DNA of 32,621 bases from Bacteroidota bacterium (lineage in GTDB: Bacteria > Bacteroidota > Bacteroidia > Bacteroidales > FEN-979), in assembly GCA_026391715.1 (NCBI GenBank), contig JAPLDO010000068.1, forward strand, positions 1-32,621, written 5' to 3'. Positions 17,501-27,300 of this stretch are shown piece after piece. Numbering within the stretch: position 1 is the first letter of the stretch; each line of letters opens with the position of its first letter. The notes beneath the pieces were generated by a model. The model made no database searches and was not told the DNA's origin. It worked only from the letters and a program-made list of their open reading frames with translations. Position numbers and translations under genes: made by a program.

Positions 17501-20500
17501 GGCATCGAAACAGGAGCTGGCACTGGCGGTGGAATAGGAAGTGGCGAGTTGTTTACCGCTCTTTCAGATTTTACCCTGCAAACAATAGACCTCTTCCCTT
17601 ATGGAACTGGCGCCGGAACGGTTACAATAACCTTGCAAACTGCTGCGGGAGTTGCGATCACATCTGCAACAGTAAATGTAACAGGAACTACATCAACTTC
17701 AAGTCCGGCTCAAACTGTTACAGTGAATTTCCCTGTTACAGGTGGCGCTGACTATAAACTGATTGCAACAGCATGGACAGGTGGAGTAACCAACATGTAT
17801 CGGGATATAACAAATATCGTTTATCCATATACGCTTCCAGGAGTTGTTAGTATAACAGCAAGTACTCTTGCTGGATCATACTATTATTTCTTCTACAACT
17901 GGTCGGTATTTTCAGGGTGCGTTTCATCGCGTGTAGCTGTTACCGCTACCGTAACAGCGCCTGTTCCAATTAACGTTACTGCCACTCCTGCTTCATTATG
18001 CCCGGGGCAATCAAGTGTTCTTGACGTAACCAGCGCTGATCCTAACTATTCTTACATCTGGACGCCAGGCGGTCTTGTAGGACCTACACATACCGTGACG
18101 CCTGCAAGCACTACTGCATATACTGCAACAGGATCTAATCCTATTAACGGTTGTGTAACAACTGCAACTACCACTGTTGCAGTTAATCCTGCCCCATCAG
18201 CCATTACAATTACGCCGGCTGCCCCAATAATCCTTCCAGGAGCTACACAGCAATTAGAAGCAAGCGGCGGAACCGTTGGAGGAAATGTAGTTATTGGAAC
18301 CGGAATAATTCAAAACACCACTACTTCATGGCCTGCTCCTTATGGGTTCTATTATAACAGCTCCAAGCATCAGTTCCTGATCCTTGCCTCGGAACTCACG
18401 GCTGCCGGTGCAAATGCGGGGAATATCAACTCCCTTTCTTTTGACGTTGTTAGTCTGGGAACTTGCGGACCGATGCCGGGATTCACGATGAAGATGGCGC
18501 ACAGTACTTTAACCGATTTAACGACGACTTTCGAAACAACCGGTTTTTCAACGGTCTTCGGCCCGGTAACTTACCAGCCTGTTGTCGGAATCAACACTCA
18601 TAACTTTACAGCGCCATTTATTTGGAATGGAACCTCGAATATTATCGTTGAGGTATGTTTCAGTAATTATCCCGCTGGCTATACACAAAATGCAGTAATG
18701 AATCAAACTGCGACCACCTTTGCAAGTTCGGCTTATGTTTACAGTGATCTTGCCGATCAATGTCCAAACACCACAGCGACCTATACAGCCCTTCAAAGGC
18801 CTAACATGATTTTTGGTTCTTTGGTTCCTACCAACATGACCTGGGCGCCATTCACAGCGCTTTATACCGACACGTTAACTACCATACCTTATGCTGGAGC
18901 GCCGGCGACAAAAGTTTTCTCAAAACCGACGGCAACGATCACATACACGGCAACGGCTACTGTTCCTTCAAGTGGATGTACAACCACACAGAATGTAACG
19001 GTTTACTTACCTGTGACTTGTGAAATGCCTACCTATACAGGCTCTGATACAATTACTACATCATCGGCAAGTATACATTGGGGTGAGCCTCAACCTGCTC
19101 CGGGAAGCGGATATGAATATGAAGTTCGTACCAGCGGCGCTGCAGGAAGCGGACCTAACGGATTAACCGTAAGCGGAACAACGCCATTGCTCAGAGTTCA
19201 TATCAATGGATTAGCTCCCGGAACTACCTACCACCTTTATGTTCGTTCAAATTGCGGCGATAACATCTATAGCGGATGGACTACCGACCATCAGTTTACA
19301 ACTGGTACATTACCTCTCTCAATTACCGGGGTGGCTACCGATCTGAGTTGTAATCAGTCCATGGATGGAGCTATCAATACGACAGTTACAGGTGGATTGC
19401 CACCATATACTTTTGCATGGAATACCGGAGAGACAACTCAGAATATCAGTGGACTCTCTACTGGAACATATTTCGTAATAGTTACCGATGCTAATTTTGC
19501 AACAGTTTCTGATAGCTGGAATGTTTTAGAACCTCTCGAAATTTCATGGGGCGGTTACTCAACAAATGTCACTTGCTTCGGCGCTATGAATGGCTCGATT
19601 ACAACGATTTATACCGACGGCGGCACGCCACCCTATACTTATACATGGAGTAACGGACAAACAACGCCAGACATCAGCGGATTAGCGCCAGGTCAATATT
19701 CCCTTACTGTAGCCGATGCTCATAACTGTGATATGAGGGCATTTCGTTATATTATGGAACCCGCACCGCTTATGCTTGAAAACCCGTATATCATTCCTGC
19801 AAGTTGCCCAACAGGTAGCGATGGCAGTATTGAAGTTACAGTGATGGGCGGTACGCCTCCATATTCATTTTTATGGTCCAACGGCGCCACAACCATGAAT
19901 ATTTTCGGTTTGAACCCCGGAGAATATGGTGTAGTGGTAACCGATGCAAATTTATGTGTGGTCAGTAATGTATATTTTGTTGGTCAAACATCGGCAATTT
20001 GCGCAACCATCCACGTAACCGGAAATATAAGCACAACGGAATGTTACAATGCCACCGGCACAATAACTGTGGCTGGCAGCGGAACAACCTTTGTGGTTTA
20101 TCCTCAGGGTCACGCAACATTTATTGCAGGTGAAAAGATTTTCTATAAAGAGGGAACTAAAGTCCTTTCCGGCGGTTATATGCTTGGCAAGATCACCTCT
20201 CCAACCGGACCGTTCTGCCCGGTATATGCAAAGATGACCGAAGTTGATGCAGGACAGGAATTAGTTCCTGTAGCAACCGAACGCGCTTTCTTCAACCTCT
20301 ACCCGAACCCGACTAACGGCAATTTCACGCTGATACAAAAGGGCGACCGGATATATAACAACGTAAAAGTTGAAGTTTACGCCATGAGCGGCGAAAAAGT
20401 TCTCACCGAAAGCATAATTGGTCTTATGAAGCACGAATTCCGCTTCAATGACATGCCGAGCGGACTCTATTTTGTAAGGGTTGTTGCCGATGATTATGTT

Positions 20501-20530
20501 GAAACCATTAAGTTGGTGAAGACGAGGTAA
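11561..20530 (+). CDS. Giant T9SS-exported multidomain surface protein (adhesin-like), head type 1
   Basis: A 2989-residue exported protein. Residues 1-19 are a signal peptide (cut near TMFG-Q). In order: an N-terminal beta-sandwich-like region (20-200); a LWNSPASWVGG segment (from about 203); six GGxGYTxAPT repeats (395-650); a GEVED domain (about 1022-1182, with DFNQNG and GETEDY); a carboxypeptidase-regulatory-like domain (1187-1267); an Fn3 domain interrupted by a large insert (1270-1580); another Fn3 (1582-1672); a PPC-like domain (1677-1815); Fn3 (1816-1904); Ig-like and PKD-like domains carrying inserts (1905-2480); Fn3 (2486-2582); three SprB repeats (2586-2810); a conserved pre-tail domain; and a T9SS type A sorting domain (about 2914-2989). 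No catalytic domain is recognised. SprB repeats occur in the SprB gliding adhesin, so adhesion is the best guess. Followed by tandem hairpins and a strong terminator. Confidence 0.92.
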   Translation: MKKFLLFLFAVCISVTMFGQTVLISPTGDGGFETGSTFAANGWTAVNGTYNLLYVGATPVPSQGTNCAFSGTGPTTWANTANASVNHIYRDITVPAGNDILTINFKYKVILPDVGYDYFQIYLVPTSVTPVAGTLVGSGQLGGNFESATAYTASSVAGSAAAGSAVRLVISWRQDGVAAYAAGAIDEISVIASPATTYTASALGGLWNSPASWVGGVVPAAGNDIVIPAGSTLVVNQSVNCRDLTVNGKVQWITTSTPSSTVNTMSARNITIGATGQFYAHATVSAGAYVYVSGDLINNGVANFAAPVVVLVFNGTSGTQTLGGTGTFTASTSGKGMISNLWFNSLAACSITTSQDLVTSNLANSAGSINTNGKLSIDNTAICFGGLQNRSITTVTVNTMGVGYTSAPTIAFTAAPAGGTTATGTANFDAATGTVRSITITNPGDGYRTAPTVTFTGGGYTTTATAVAALYQVFNFGSTSLGQKSAIATISGGLPIKSDQSVGSVWVTNGGLGYTSAPVVGFPLPTLYLNLVTNGGSGYTTAPTVTVTGGGYTTQAVATAVVCQGKVVSVAITSAGAGYTSTPTFVFSGGGGGSGAAAALPANAVPTATATVALGMVTNITVTNGGTGYTAAPTPTLTGGGSTTAASGVTARVGLYNLTLSWFSPAVTNGVHTESLFIPANRRINVLSLNSAAGLGANLTGNLDLYSSAPLTNTGDLNMGGNTLTFSYPTYTGISGTATAFVSNGSISFKMYGSLTAQTRAFPFNSYDVTGAVNHLVSMGTGTTMLTEGSTITTLTGSIGAAPTGGSAGNYMLGSRTWRLQTSGGLYGTAPTVRLAWNGVDNLVSPGDSLYIAQATATTGPWTKRSVKLGGTAFVAATGNRTTGIVAPALIVPTGDDYFGWLSTFAPVPTFVVTPTTLACGYALNGNFTAEKTYTMTGYYLTGSGNVVVTAPTGFVVSLTTATGFGPSVTVPFTGPNLATTTIFVKGFPTSPNTYYTGNITNVGGGASANVAVTCNSDFFTGYCTSIPSSTVDEEIIGVTVNGATNVSNCTVVAPGPGSVLNEYSNFFPLGSLTTINQGSNVSFSIQQSYCPLGTQTYSNGCAIWIDFNQNGSFLDAGEQVFVENATTAGPRTITGSFTIPPFATVGVTAMRIIVAESYSGTGLTPCMVYTWGETEDYKVTIGEGQFGNIQGHVSDCYTNNPIQGAAISIGSPYSDVTTNADGDYLFSQVSIGTWTVHCTKTGYTPKTAPVTVTVSQTSTQDFCLDEILLPPVALQATVVNTVNVHLTWHSPGYSGGGFTSQWIKWDNGTNYDAIGTGAAVIFSVASRWPVADIAPFNGGYLKKVRFYPNETACTYTIKVWKGVNAATLLYSQVVTAPTIAAWNEITLTTPVPIDGTQEFWFGYEVNATLGYPAGCDAGPPVAGKGNMIQWSGVWQELTALGATLTFNWSLQGWVSPTPSASMQQLTPIAQNTSDAPVINTGTLTTNPNRDIIASTSNMRVGATVTDEVGSPDAIVMSPLANNPTGYNVYRDGTLLATNIPDSTYLDQDLSAGVYNYTVKAKYPQGLSPAAGPVQAIIITCFPPTALTVSNTTDQGATISWTPGVGNNTAWVVEWGLKGFVQGTGTLVNVSPNPTTDLSGLIAGAQYDFYVKADCGGGLGISTWAGPKTFRIHYFRCPIGSISEAEPCGADLNGGCNLTPPAFEPIAPGETVCGTSWCSGSSRDTDWFTFTLTAPSSEVTLTGRADFDVLLGFLASPCPQSTFLTSITGLSGATTSLTTTLAAGTYYVFVAPSVFTNVIECGGGDRYKITLTATSCFKPTALAASGIMLTSANIGWTSTASHANIEWGPAGFAPGSGTLISGTAINPYHLTGLTAATSYDFYVQAVCGVDTLSAWSGPANFKTGCAEIVTTTPGTRCGNGSVTLGATGSAGTTVKWFESLTSGTVLGTGTTFNTPSISATTNFYAAAAGSGGVSGNVGKVGIETGAGTGGGIGSGELFTALSDFTLQTIDLFPYGTGAGTVTITLQTAAGVAITSATVNVTGTTSTSSPAQTVTVNFPVTGGADYKLIATAWTGGVTNMYRDITNIVYPYTLPGVVSITASTLAGSYYYFFYNWSVFSGCVSSRVAVTATVTAPVPINVTATPASLCPGQSSVLDVTSADPNYSYIWTPGGLVGPTHTVTPASTTAYTATGSNPINGCVTTATTTVAVNPAPSAITITPAAPIILPGATQQLEASGGTVGGNVVIGTGIIQNTTTSWPAPYGFYYNSSKHQFLILASELTAAGANAGNINSLSFDVVSLGTCGPMPGFTMKMAHSTLTDLTTTFETTGFSTVFGPVTYQPVVGINTHNFTAPFIWNGTSNIIVEVCFSNYPAGYTQNAVMNQTATTFASSAYVYSDLADQCPNTTATYTALQRPNMIFGSLVPTNMTWAPFTALYTDTLTTIPYAGAPATKVFSKPTATITYTATATVPSSGCTTTQNVTVYLPVTCEMPTYTGSDTITTSSASIHWGEPQPAPGSGYEYEVRTSGAAGSGPNGLTVSGTTPLLRVHINGLAPGTTYHLYVRSNCGDNIYSGWTTDHQFTTGTLPLSITGVATDLSCNQSMDGAINTTVTGGLPPYTFAWNTGETTQNISGLSTGTYFVIVTDANFATVSDSWNVLEPLEISWGGYSTNVTCFGAMNGSITTIYTDGGTPPYTYTWSNGQTTPDISGLAPGQYSLTVADAHNCDMRAFRYIMEPAPLMLENPYIIPASCPTGSDGSIEVTVMGGTPPYSFLWSNGATTMNIFGLNPGEYGVVVTDANLCVVSNVYFVGQTSAICATIHVTGNISTTECYNATGTITVAGSGTTFVVYPQGHATFIAGEKIFYKEGTKVLSGGYMLGKITSPTGPFCPVYAKMTEVDAGQELVPVATERAFFNLYPNPTNGNFTLIQKGDRIYNNVKVEVYAMSGEKVLTESIIGLMKHEFRFNDMPSGLYFVRVVADDYVETIKLVKTR
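12750..13510 (+). repeat. Six GGxGYTxAPT glycine-rich repeats in the first giant protein
   Basis: The codons for G-x-GY-x-(S/T/A)-(A/T)-P-x-(I/V/T) recur six times, usually followed about 10 residues later by TGGG, and are linked by Ala/Thr-rich stretches. The spacing is irregular (20-70 residues), so this is a family of short beta units rather than a strict array. I know no function for this motif. Confidence 0.75.
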
Positions 20531-20611
20531 CCCCACCCCCCTGACCCCCTCCCCAAAAAGGGAGGGGGAGACCCCACCCCCCTGACCCCTCCCCAAAAAG
20601 GGAGGGGGAGA
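20531..20611 (+). repeat. Two tandem 41/40-bp C-rich units, each with a GC-rich hairpin
   Basis: Unit 1 (20531-20571) and unit 2 (20572-20611) differ only by one C. Each contains CCCCTCCC-CAAAAA-GGGAGGGG, a stem of 8-9 bp, and starts directly after the stop codon. The strong strand asymmetry of C and G also allows other folds on either strand. The next 15 bases lead to the terminator. Confidence 0.85.
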
Positions 20612-20625
20612 ATGAAGGGGAAATG

Positions 20626-20663
20626 AAAGCCGGAATCCTGAATTGAGGGATTCCGGCTTTTTT
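20626..20663 (+). terminator. Strong rho-independent terminator of the first giant gene
   Basis: Stem AAAGCCGGAATCC/GGATTCCGGCTTT (13 bp) with loop TGAATTGAG and a T-run to 20663. A near-identical copy follows the second giant gene. Confidence 0.9.
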
Positions 20664-20669
20664 CGTGGG

Positions 20670-20739
20670 ACGATTTACGAAGGACGATTTACGAGGGACG
20701 AGGGACGAGGGACGAGGGACGAGGGACGAGGGACGAGGA
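20670..20739 (+). repeat. Heptamer array, ten ACGAGGG-type units
   Basis: Ten contiguous 7-base units: ACGATTT, ACGAAGG, ACGATTT, six perfect ACGAGGG, and ACGAGGA. The array starts within 10 bases of the preceding terminator. The reverse-complement array lies on the far side of the four-helix-bundle gene. There are no unique spacers, so it is not CRISPR. Confidence 0.95.
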
Positions 20740-20835
20740 GGGGTGTTGATAAGATTGTTGGTAACTTTTTTGGAAATTGGTTTTACTTTTTAAGGTTTTC
20801 TTGATTAAACAGATAAACCGGGAAACCCTGAAACA

Positions 20836-21225
20836 ATGGAAAACAAAAATAAAATTCAAAAAGTTCGGGAATTGAATGTTTACAAGTCAGCCTTTTCTTC
20901 AGCAATGGAGATTTTCAGTATTACCAAATCATTCCCAACCACAGAAATATACTCATTAACTGATCAGATCAGGAGATCATCCAGATCTGTATGCTCAAAT
21001 CTGGCAGAAGGGTGGCACAAACGAAGATACATTGCAGCTTTTATCAACAAATTAACTGACTCAGTTCAGGAAGCAGCCGAAACGCAAACATGGCTTGAAT
21101 TTTCACTTGCTTGCGGATATATAAACCAAAAAACCTTTGATCAATTGTATGAGCAGTACGAACACATTATTGCCCAACTTTTAACCATGGTAACTAAAGC
21201 CCCAACCTTCTGCAAAACCCATTAA
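20836..21225 (+). CDS. Four-helix-bundle protein (23S rRNA intervening-sequence family)
   Basis: A 129-residue protein of the four-helix-bundle/S23 family. The signature is a basic second helix, SLTDQIRRSSRSVCSNLAEG (about 40-59), then KLTDSVQEAAETQTWLEFS (about 72-90) and a GYI turn. Founding members are encoded inside intervening sequences of 23S rRNA genes; in Bacteroidota most copies stand alone far from rRNA, as here, and their role is not established. The basic face suggests nucleic-acid binding. The gene is bounded by inverted heptamer arrays (20670-20739 and 21263-21312), giving a self-contained cassette of about 640 bases between two giant genes. No ribosome binding site or strong promoter is visible; no stem with a T-run follows the stop. 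Confidence 0.9.
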   Translation: MENKNKIQKVRELNVYKSAFSSAMEIFSITKSFPTTEIYSLTDQIRRSSRSVCSNLAEGWHKRRYIAAFINKLTDSVQEAAETQTWLEFSLACGYINQKTFDQLYEQYEHIIAQLLTMVTKAPTFCKTH

Positions 21226-21262
21226 AGTTAAACGTAAGCAGAAAATAAGCTGGTAAGTACGT

Positions 21263-21312
21263 CCCTCGTCCCTCGTCCCTCGTCCCTCGTCCCCTCGTTC
21301 TTCGTCCTTCGT
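21263..21312 (-). repeat. Heptamer array, reverse complement of the upstream array
   Basis: Four contiguous CCCTCGT units (21263-21290), one extra C, a fifth CCCTCGT (21292-21298), then degenerate TCTTCGT and CCTTCGT. Read on the minus strand these are ACGAGGG and ACGAAGG, the same units as at 20670-20739. The two arrays are therefore inverted repeats around the four-helix-bundle gene. Confidence 0.92.
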
Positions 21313-21351
21313 TTTTCCAACGCCTGACGTTTTTCAGGTCTGTTTATTTTA

Positions 21352-21359
21352 TACTTTTG
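21352..21359 (+). promoter_or_regulatory. Candidate -7 promoter box of the second giant gene
   Basis: TACTTTTG fits TAnnTTTG exactly, 23 bases before the ATG at 21383, which would leave a very short leader. No -33 TTTG is seen. Confidence 0.4.
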
Positions 21360-21382
21360 ACCAATAAACTAAAACCGTATTT

Positions 21383-24300
21383 ATGAAAAACTTGTTCTTT
21401 CTGATCATGGCGCTGATGTTTTCAGGCGCTGCCTTTGCGCAACTTAACGGAACCTACCACATTCCTTCCGGTAATCCCAGTTTTCCTACCATTGCCGCCG
21501 CTATTTCGGCGCTTAACTCGCAAGGCGTTGGCTCGGGTGGCGTCACGTTTCTTGTGGCTACAGGACATACCGAGACAATTGCCGATTCGCTGGTATTGAC
21601 AGCGAGCGGAAAAGTTTCAGGTTCGATAATCTTCCAGAAAAGCGGTTCCGGCAATAATCCATTGATTACTCGTACCGATGGAGGGTCAAAGGCTACATCT
21701 ACTCTTGGAGGGCAGGGCGATGCTGTAATTACTCTTCAGGGAACCGACTATGTTACCTTTGATGGCATTGATGTAACCGCTAACCTGCAAGGCATAGAAT
21801 ACGGTTATTATCTCCGTAAGGCTGACGCCACCGACGGCTGTAAATATGTTACAATTAAAAACGCTGCCGTTACCATGAACAAGGGAACCAGCGCTTACGT
21901 TGCCGGGATATACCTTTCCAATAACATTCCAACATCCACGATTTCATCGGCTACCGGCGTTACTGTTACTTCAGTGGGAGGAAGAAACGAAAGTATTTCC
22001 ATCACCGGGAATAACATAAGCAATGTTTTTACTGGCATCATCCTGCGCGGTTATAACCACACTTCAGCGCCGTATGATTTTTATGATCAAAACGTGGTTG
22101 TTGGAGCTTCCGGCGTTGGTAACACCATCAGGAATTTTGCCGGGAATACTGCCTCTACTTCTTACGGCGTTTACCTGATTTACCAGAATGGAGCCAATGT
22201 TTCATACAACGTAATAAACAACACCGGCGGTGGTGGAACTGCCGCCACTGCTATTCTATATGGGATTTTTCATTCCACCGGGACTACCTCCTCGTTTACC
22301 GCCAACTCCAACACTATTAACCTTACCCAGGGCGGAGCTACACACGCCTTGTATGGCATAAATAACGCAGCAACAGGTAATCCGGTATTCGATAATAACA
22401 ATGTTACTCTAAACTCAAGCGTTTCCACAACGGGAACTTTCGGATACATCTATAACTCCGGGGGCGCCGCTTCCACTTTAATTAGCATCAGCGGCAACAC
22501 TTTTTCGGGTTCGAGCTTTATGACCACAGGATCCACTTACCTTATCTATAACTCGGTTAGCCAGCTTACGCCCGGAATCAGCAATATTGTTAACAACTCA
22601 ACAGCGGGGACTATCACGAGAGGCGGCGCTTCCGGAACCATTTACTGCTACTATGATGGAGCGTCGCCAACAGGTACCGAGTATATCTCAGGAAACAACT
22701 TTTCGAATATCGTTTTAACCGGAACTTCCACATTCTATGGCATAAGTTCCAATACGGTTACCGGTCATACACAGAATGTGTTTAATAATATCATAACTAA
22801 TATCTCCGGCGGCAGCGGAACCATTTATGGGATCAATCTCCAGGCTGCCAATACGCGGTCGGTTTATGGAAACGATTTAAACGCCTTTTCCGGTAGCGGA
22901 ACAATCTATGGCGTCAGCGTTGGTACCGGTAGCGCGTCCTGTAATGTTTACAAAAACAAGATATATAATTTTATTTCAACGCCAGCCGGCGGTATTGTTT
23001 ACGGGATATATGTTTCGGCGGGTACGACCATGAACATTTACAACAACTATATTTCCGATCTGAAAGCCCCGACTGCAAGCGGCACAAATGCAATCATTGG
23101 GATAAATATTTCAGGAGGAACAACGGCAAATGCCTATTATAATACCGTATTCCTGAATGCAACGAGTTCTGCAGGCTCCTTTGGAACATCAGCGCTTTAT
23201 GTATCATCAACAACTACGCTTGATTTACGAAATAATATCTTTGTAAATAAATCCGATCGCGCAGGGAGTTCCGGCTTTACTGTGGCATTCAGGCGAAGCG
23301 GCGCTTATAATGCAACCTATTACGCAAGCATTTCAAACACCAACAATTTCTACGCGCTATCATCCTCTTCTTTTGGCAACTATATTTTTTATGATGGGAT
23401 TAACAAGGATTCGACCATGTCCGACTACAAAGCGCTGGTAGCTCCGAGGGATGCGGGGTCATTCACCGAGATTCCGCCATTTTTTAATGTTGCCACAGCG
23501 CCATACGATCTTCACCTGCTCACCACAACAACCACGCAGTGTGAAAGTGGCGGTACGCCTGTATCATCGCCAATTGCTGTGAGCGATGATTATGACAGTC
23601 ATCCGCGATACCCAAATCCGGGTTATCCAAATAATCCCGCATTTCCCGCCTCTGCTCCCGACGTTGGCGCTGACGAATTTGCCGGAATGCCCAGTTTCTC
23701 CTGCACTACGCCAAACCCAGGCAATACAATTGCTTCTGCCAGCGGGATTTGCCTGGGTCAGAATGTTATATTATCCCTGCAGAATCCCATTATCGGAACA
23801 GGAAATTCCTACCAGTGGAAAAGTTCCTCCGATGGAGTTACGTTTGCAAATATCGCCAACGCCAATGGAGGTTCCTATACGGCAACGCCTGTTGCAACAA
23901 CGTGGTACCAATGCGTTGTAACCTGCCAGAACGGACCTTCCGCAGCAACTTCCATTCCTGTCCAGGTTACGTTTGCTAACAATATCACCTCCACCACGCC
24001 GGCAATTCGTTGCGGTACAGGAACGGTAACGCTTGCGGCAACTGCGGGCAGCGGAACATTGAAATGGTATTCAAACGCTTCCGGCGGCTTTGCAGTTGGA
24101 ACCGGTTCACCTTTCATTACGCCGGTAATCAACGCTACAACTACCTATTATGTGGGCGCCGAAACATCTACATCAGGGATTGTTTCGGTTGGCGCGGGCG
24201 CCGTATCGAGCAGTACCTACCCGAATCCATTTTACAGTTTATGGTCAAACACACATAATCAATATCTGATTACTTTCGCCGAACTGGCTGCTGCCGGAAT

Positions 24301-27300
24301 CGCCGGAGGCGATATTACATCGCTCGCCATTGAAGTTACAAACGGCGTAATGGCGATGCTTGATTTTTCGATAAAAATGGGACATACCACAGCAACGAAT
24401 ATGTCGTCGTTTCTTTCGCCCTCATTTACCGCAGTTTACACAGCGGCAACTCAAACGCCCACGATAGGGGTGAATACTATGTTATTCCAGACTCCTTTCA
24501 CTTGGGATGGAGTCTCAAATATTGTCATCGAGATTTGCCACGGCAACTCATCCAATTCCTTAACGATGAGCAGTACCTGCCTTGCTGATAACAGTTCGTT
24601 TGTCTCAACCATTCATGTTCAAAAATCGGCAGCATCGGCAGGTTCGATAACCTGTGCCGATTTTACCACGAATCTTGCAACCTATTCTGTGCGTCCAAAG
24701 TTTACCTTCGGCGGCGCTGTTGCCTGTTCGAGTCCGCGAAGCGCAGTAACGGCAACGGTTACGCCTTCACCGGCGCTTACCGTTACCGGCAACCAAACCG
24801 TTTGCAGCAATGAGGTTGCAATGTTAAGCGTTACATCTCAATCCTCATTTTTTGATGTTTTCCTTTGGAGTCCGGCAACCAACCTTTTTACCGATCCTGC
24901 ATGCGTCATTCCATATAATGGCGTTTCCAGCGCGCTTACTGTATATGCGAAAACGGCATCGCCTGTTGTTACAACCTATACATGCAATGCCACGAATAAC
25001 GCTACACTTTGTTCAAACACAGCACAGACTGTGTTTACATCGTTACCTTCAAGCCCGGTTATAACCGCCACGCCTGAAACGATTTGCATAAGCGGTTCAG
25101 CGGCGCTTACAGTATCGCCTGCAACCGGGTATGGAGCGGCAACTTTCCAGTGGCAAAATTCACCTGATGGGATCGTTTATACTGATATTGCAGGGGCGAC
25201 AAATCTGAATTATACAACCTCCATACTGGGAACCACTACTTATTACAAACTCATAATAAAAAATGGAACAGGACAGGTATGCGTTACTCCTCTTATAACG
25301 GCGACTGTGAACAATCCAATTGTCAATACAACAACACCCGGAAGTCATTGCGGTCCTGGTAGCGTTACCCTGGGGGCAACTGGTTCGGGTGGAACGCTCA
25401 ACTGGTATTCCACTACAACCGGAGGTACGGCATTGGCAACAGGTTCATCTTTCACTACGCCTGCCATCACTTCAACAACTCCATTTTATGTTAGTTCGAA
25501 TTCACCAGGATCGGCAACTGTTGCTGTTGGCGCTCCAGGTAATGGCGCCACCGAAACCTACACTCTCGAGGGAGGATTGCTGTTCAACGTAGTAAGTCAG
25601 TCAATCCTGATCAATGGAGTATATGTTTACCCAATTGGAACGGGAGCCGGCACGGTAAATGTAGCCTTGAAAAACTCATCGGGTACGGTTCTGCAATCGC
25701 TTGCCTTCAACTGCACAGGCACAACATTACCGGGTATCAAGACCTATATTCCCCTTGACTGGACAGTACAGATGGGAACCGATTATTTTCTAGATATGAC
25801 CAGCCGTACAGGCAGCGTTGCTTCGCTTATCAGAGACGCCAGCGCCAACATAATCGGCGGTCCAATAGCTACAAATCCATATTGCACATTTCCCGGAGCG
25901 ATGACAATCACAAGCGGCAGGTTAGGAGCCACCGGTACAATTACGGCTTATTACTATTTTTATGACTGGTCGGTGACAGTGGGTTGTAACAGTCCGCGCG
26001 TGCCGGTTCTCGCTACTATTACAACGCCGCCAACGCTCACTATCACATCAGGTCAAACTATATGCAGCAATGAAATTATTTCCTTATCGGTTACTTCGAT
26101 GGTTGCAGACTATGACAGTTACACCTGGAGCCCGGTTACAAACCTCTTTACCAATTCAGCTTGTACGATTCCATATTTACCAAACGTAAATGCAAGTACT
26201 GTTTATGTTAAATCGGCGGCAGCAATGGCAACGACTTTCATTTGTACCGGAAACAATTCACAATCGCTATGCTCAAATACAGCGCAATCAACCGTTACAG
26301 TTATAGCCCCCGACCCATTGATTACATCGGCGCCGGAAACTATTTGCATGAGCGGTTCCGCAATAATTTCTTTAACTTCAGGCAGCGGTTTTGGTTCTGC
26401 AACTTTCCAATGGCAGGAATCAAATGATAATATTACATTTACTGATATTCCGGGTGCCACTAACAGCAGTTACGTCACACCGACCCTTGCTGCTACAACT
26501 TTTTACAAAGTTTTCATTAAAAACAGCGCCGGGATTTTCTGTACGTCGCCTCAGTTTACAATGTACGTGGTTAATCCACAGGTTACAGGAACAACCGCTG
26601 GAAGTCGCTGCGGAACCGGAACTGTTGTTTTGGGAGCCGCCGGTAATGCAGGTTCGACACTGAGCTGGTACCAGGTTCCCACCGGAGGCGTTAAACTTGG
26701 AACGGGGACTTCTTTTACTACGCCGGTTATCACTTCATCTACATCGTTTTATGTTGCCGCCACATCCGGAGGCGCGGGAAGTACTTTTTCTGTTGGACCG
26801 ACCAGCACGGCGATAGGATCGAACGGCGCGCAGGCGCTCGAATATTACCTCACCTTTGATGTTACAACCAACAATATGACGATGGAGGGAGTTTATGTTT
26901 ATCCGGGAGCGGCAGGAACGGTGAAGTTTTATATTGCTTCAAATGACGGATTTGTTTTATATAATGTATCATGGCCCGTTACCGCCTCCGATATCAATGT
27001 GAAAACGTATATTCCGGTAAACTTCACTATTCCTTTCGGATCAAACTACAGGATTGGTTACAGTGTGGCAGCAGGTGGAGTAAGTATGTACAGAAACAGC
27101 GGCGGCGCTGTTTATCCTTATACATTACCGGGAATTGTTTCAATTACCGGGAACAGCTTTGTGGGATATCCTTCATATTATTACTATTTCTATGACTGGA
27201 AAGTCAGATCAGGTTGCGAATCTACACGCACGGCAGTTATGGCAAATGTAACTCCCGGACCATCTATTCTCCCAACTGCAATGCCTTCAACAATATGTGC

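Noticed and set aside
20836-21225. 23S rRNA intervening sequence in place
   Set aside because: The protein family fits, but no rRNA sequence is present on either side.
20670-21312. CRISPR array
   Set aside because: The repeats are contiguous 7-base units with no unique spacers and no cas genes.
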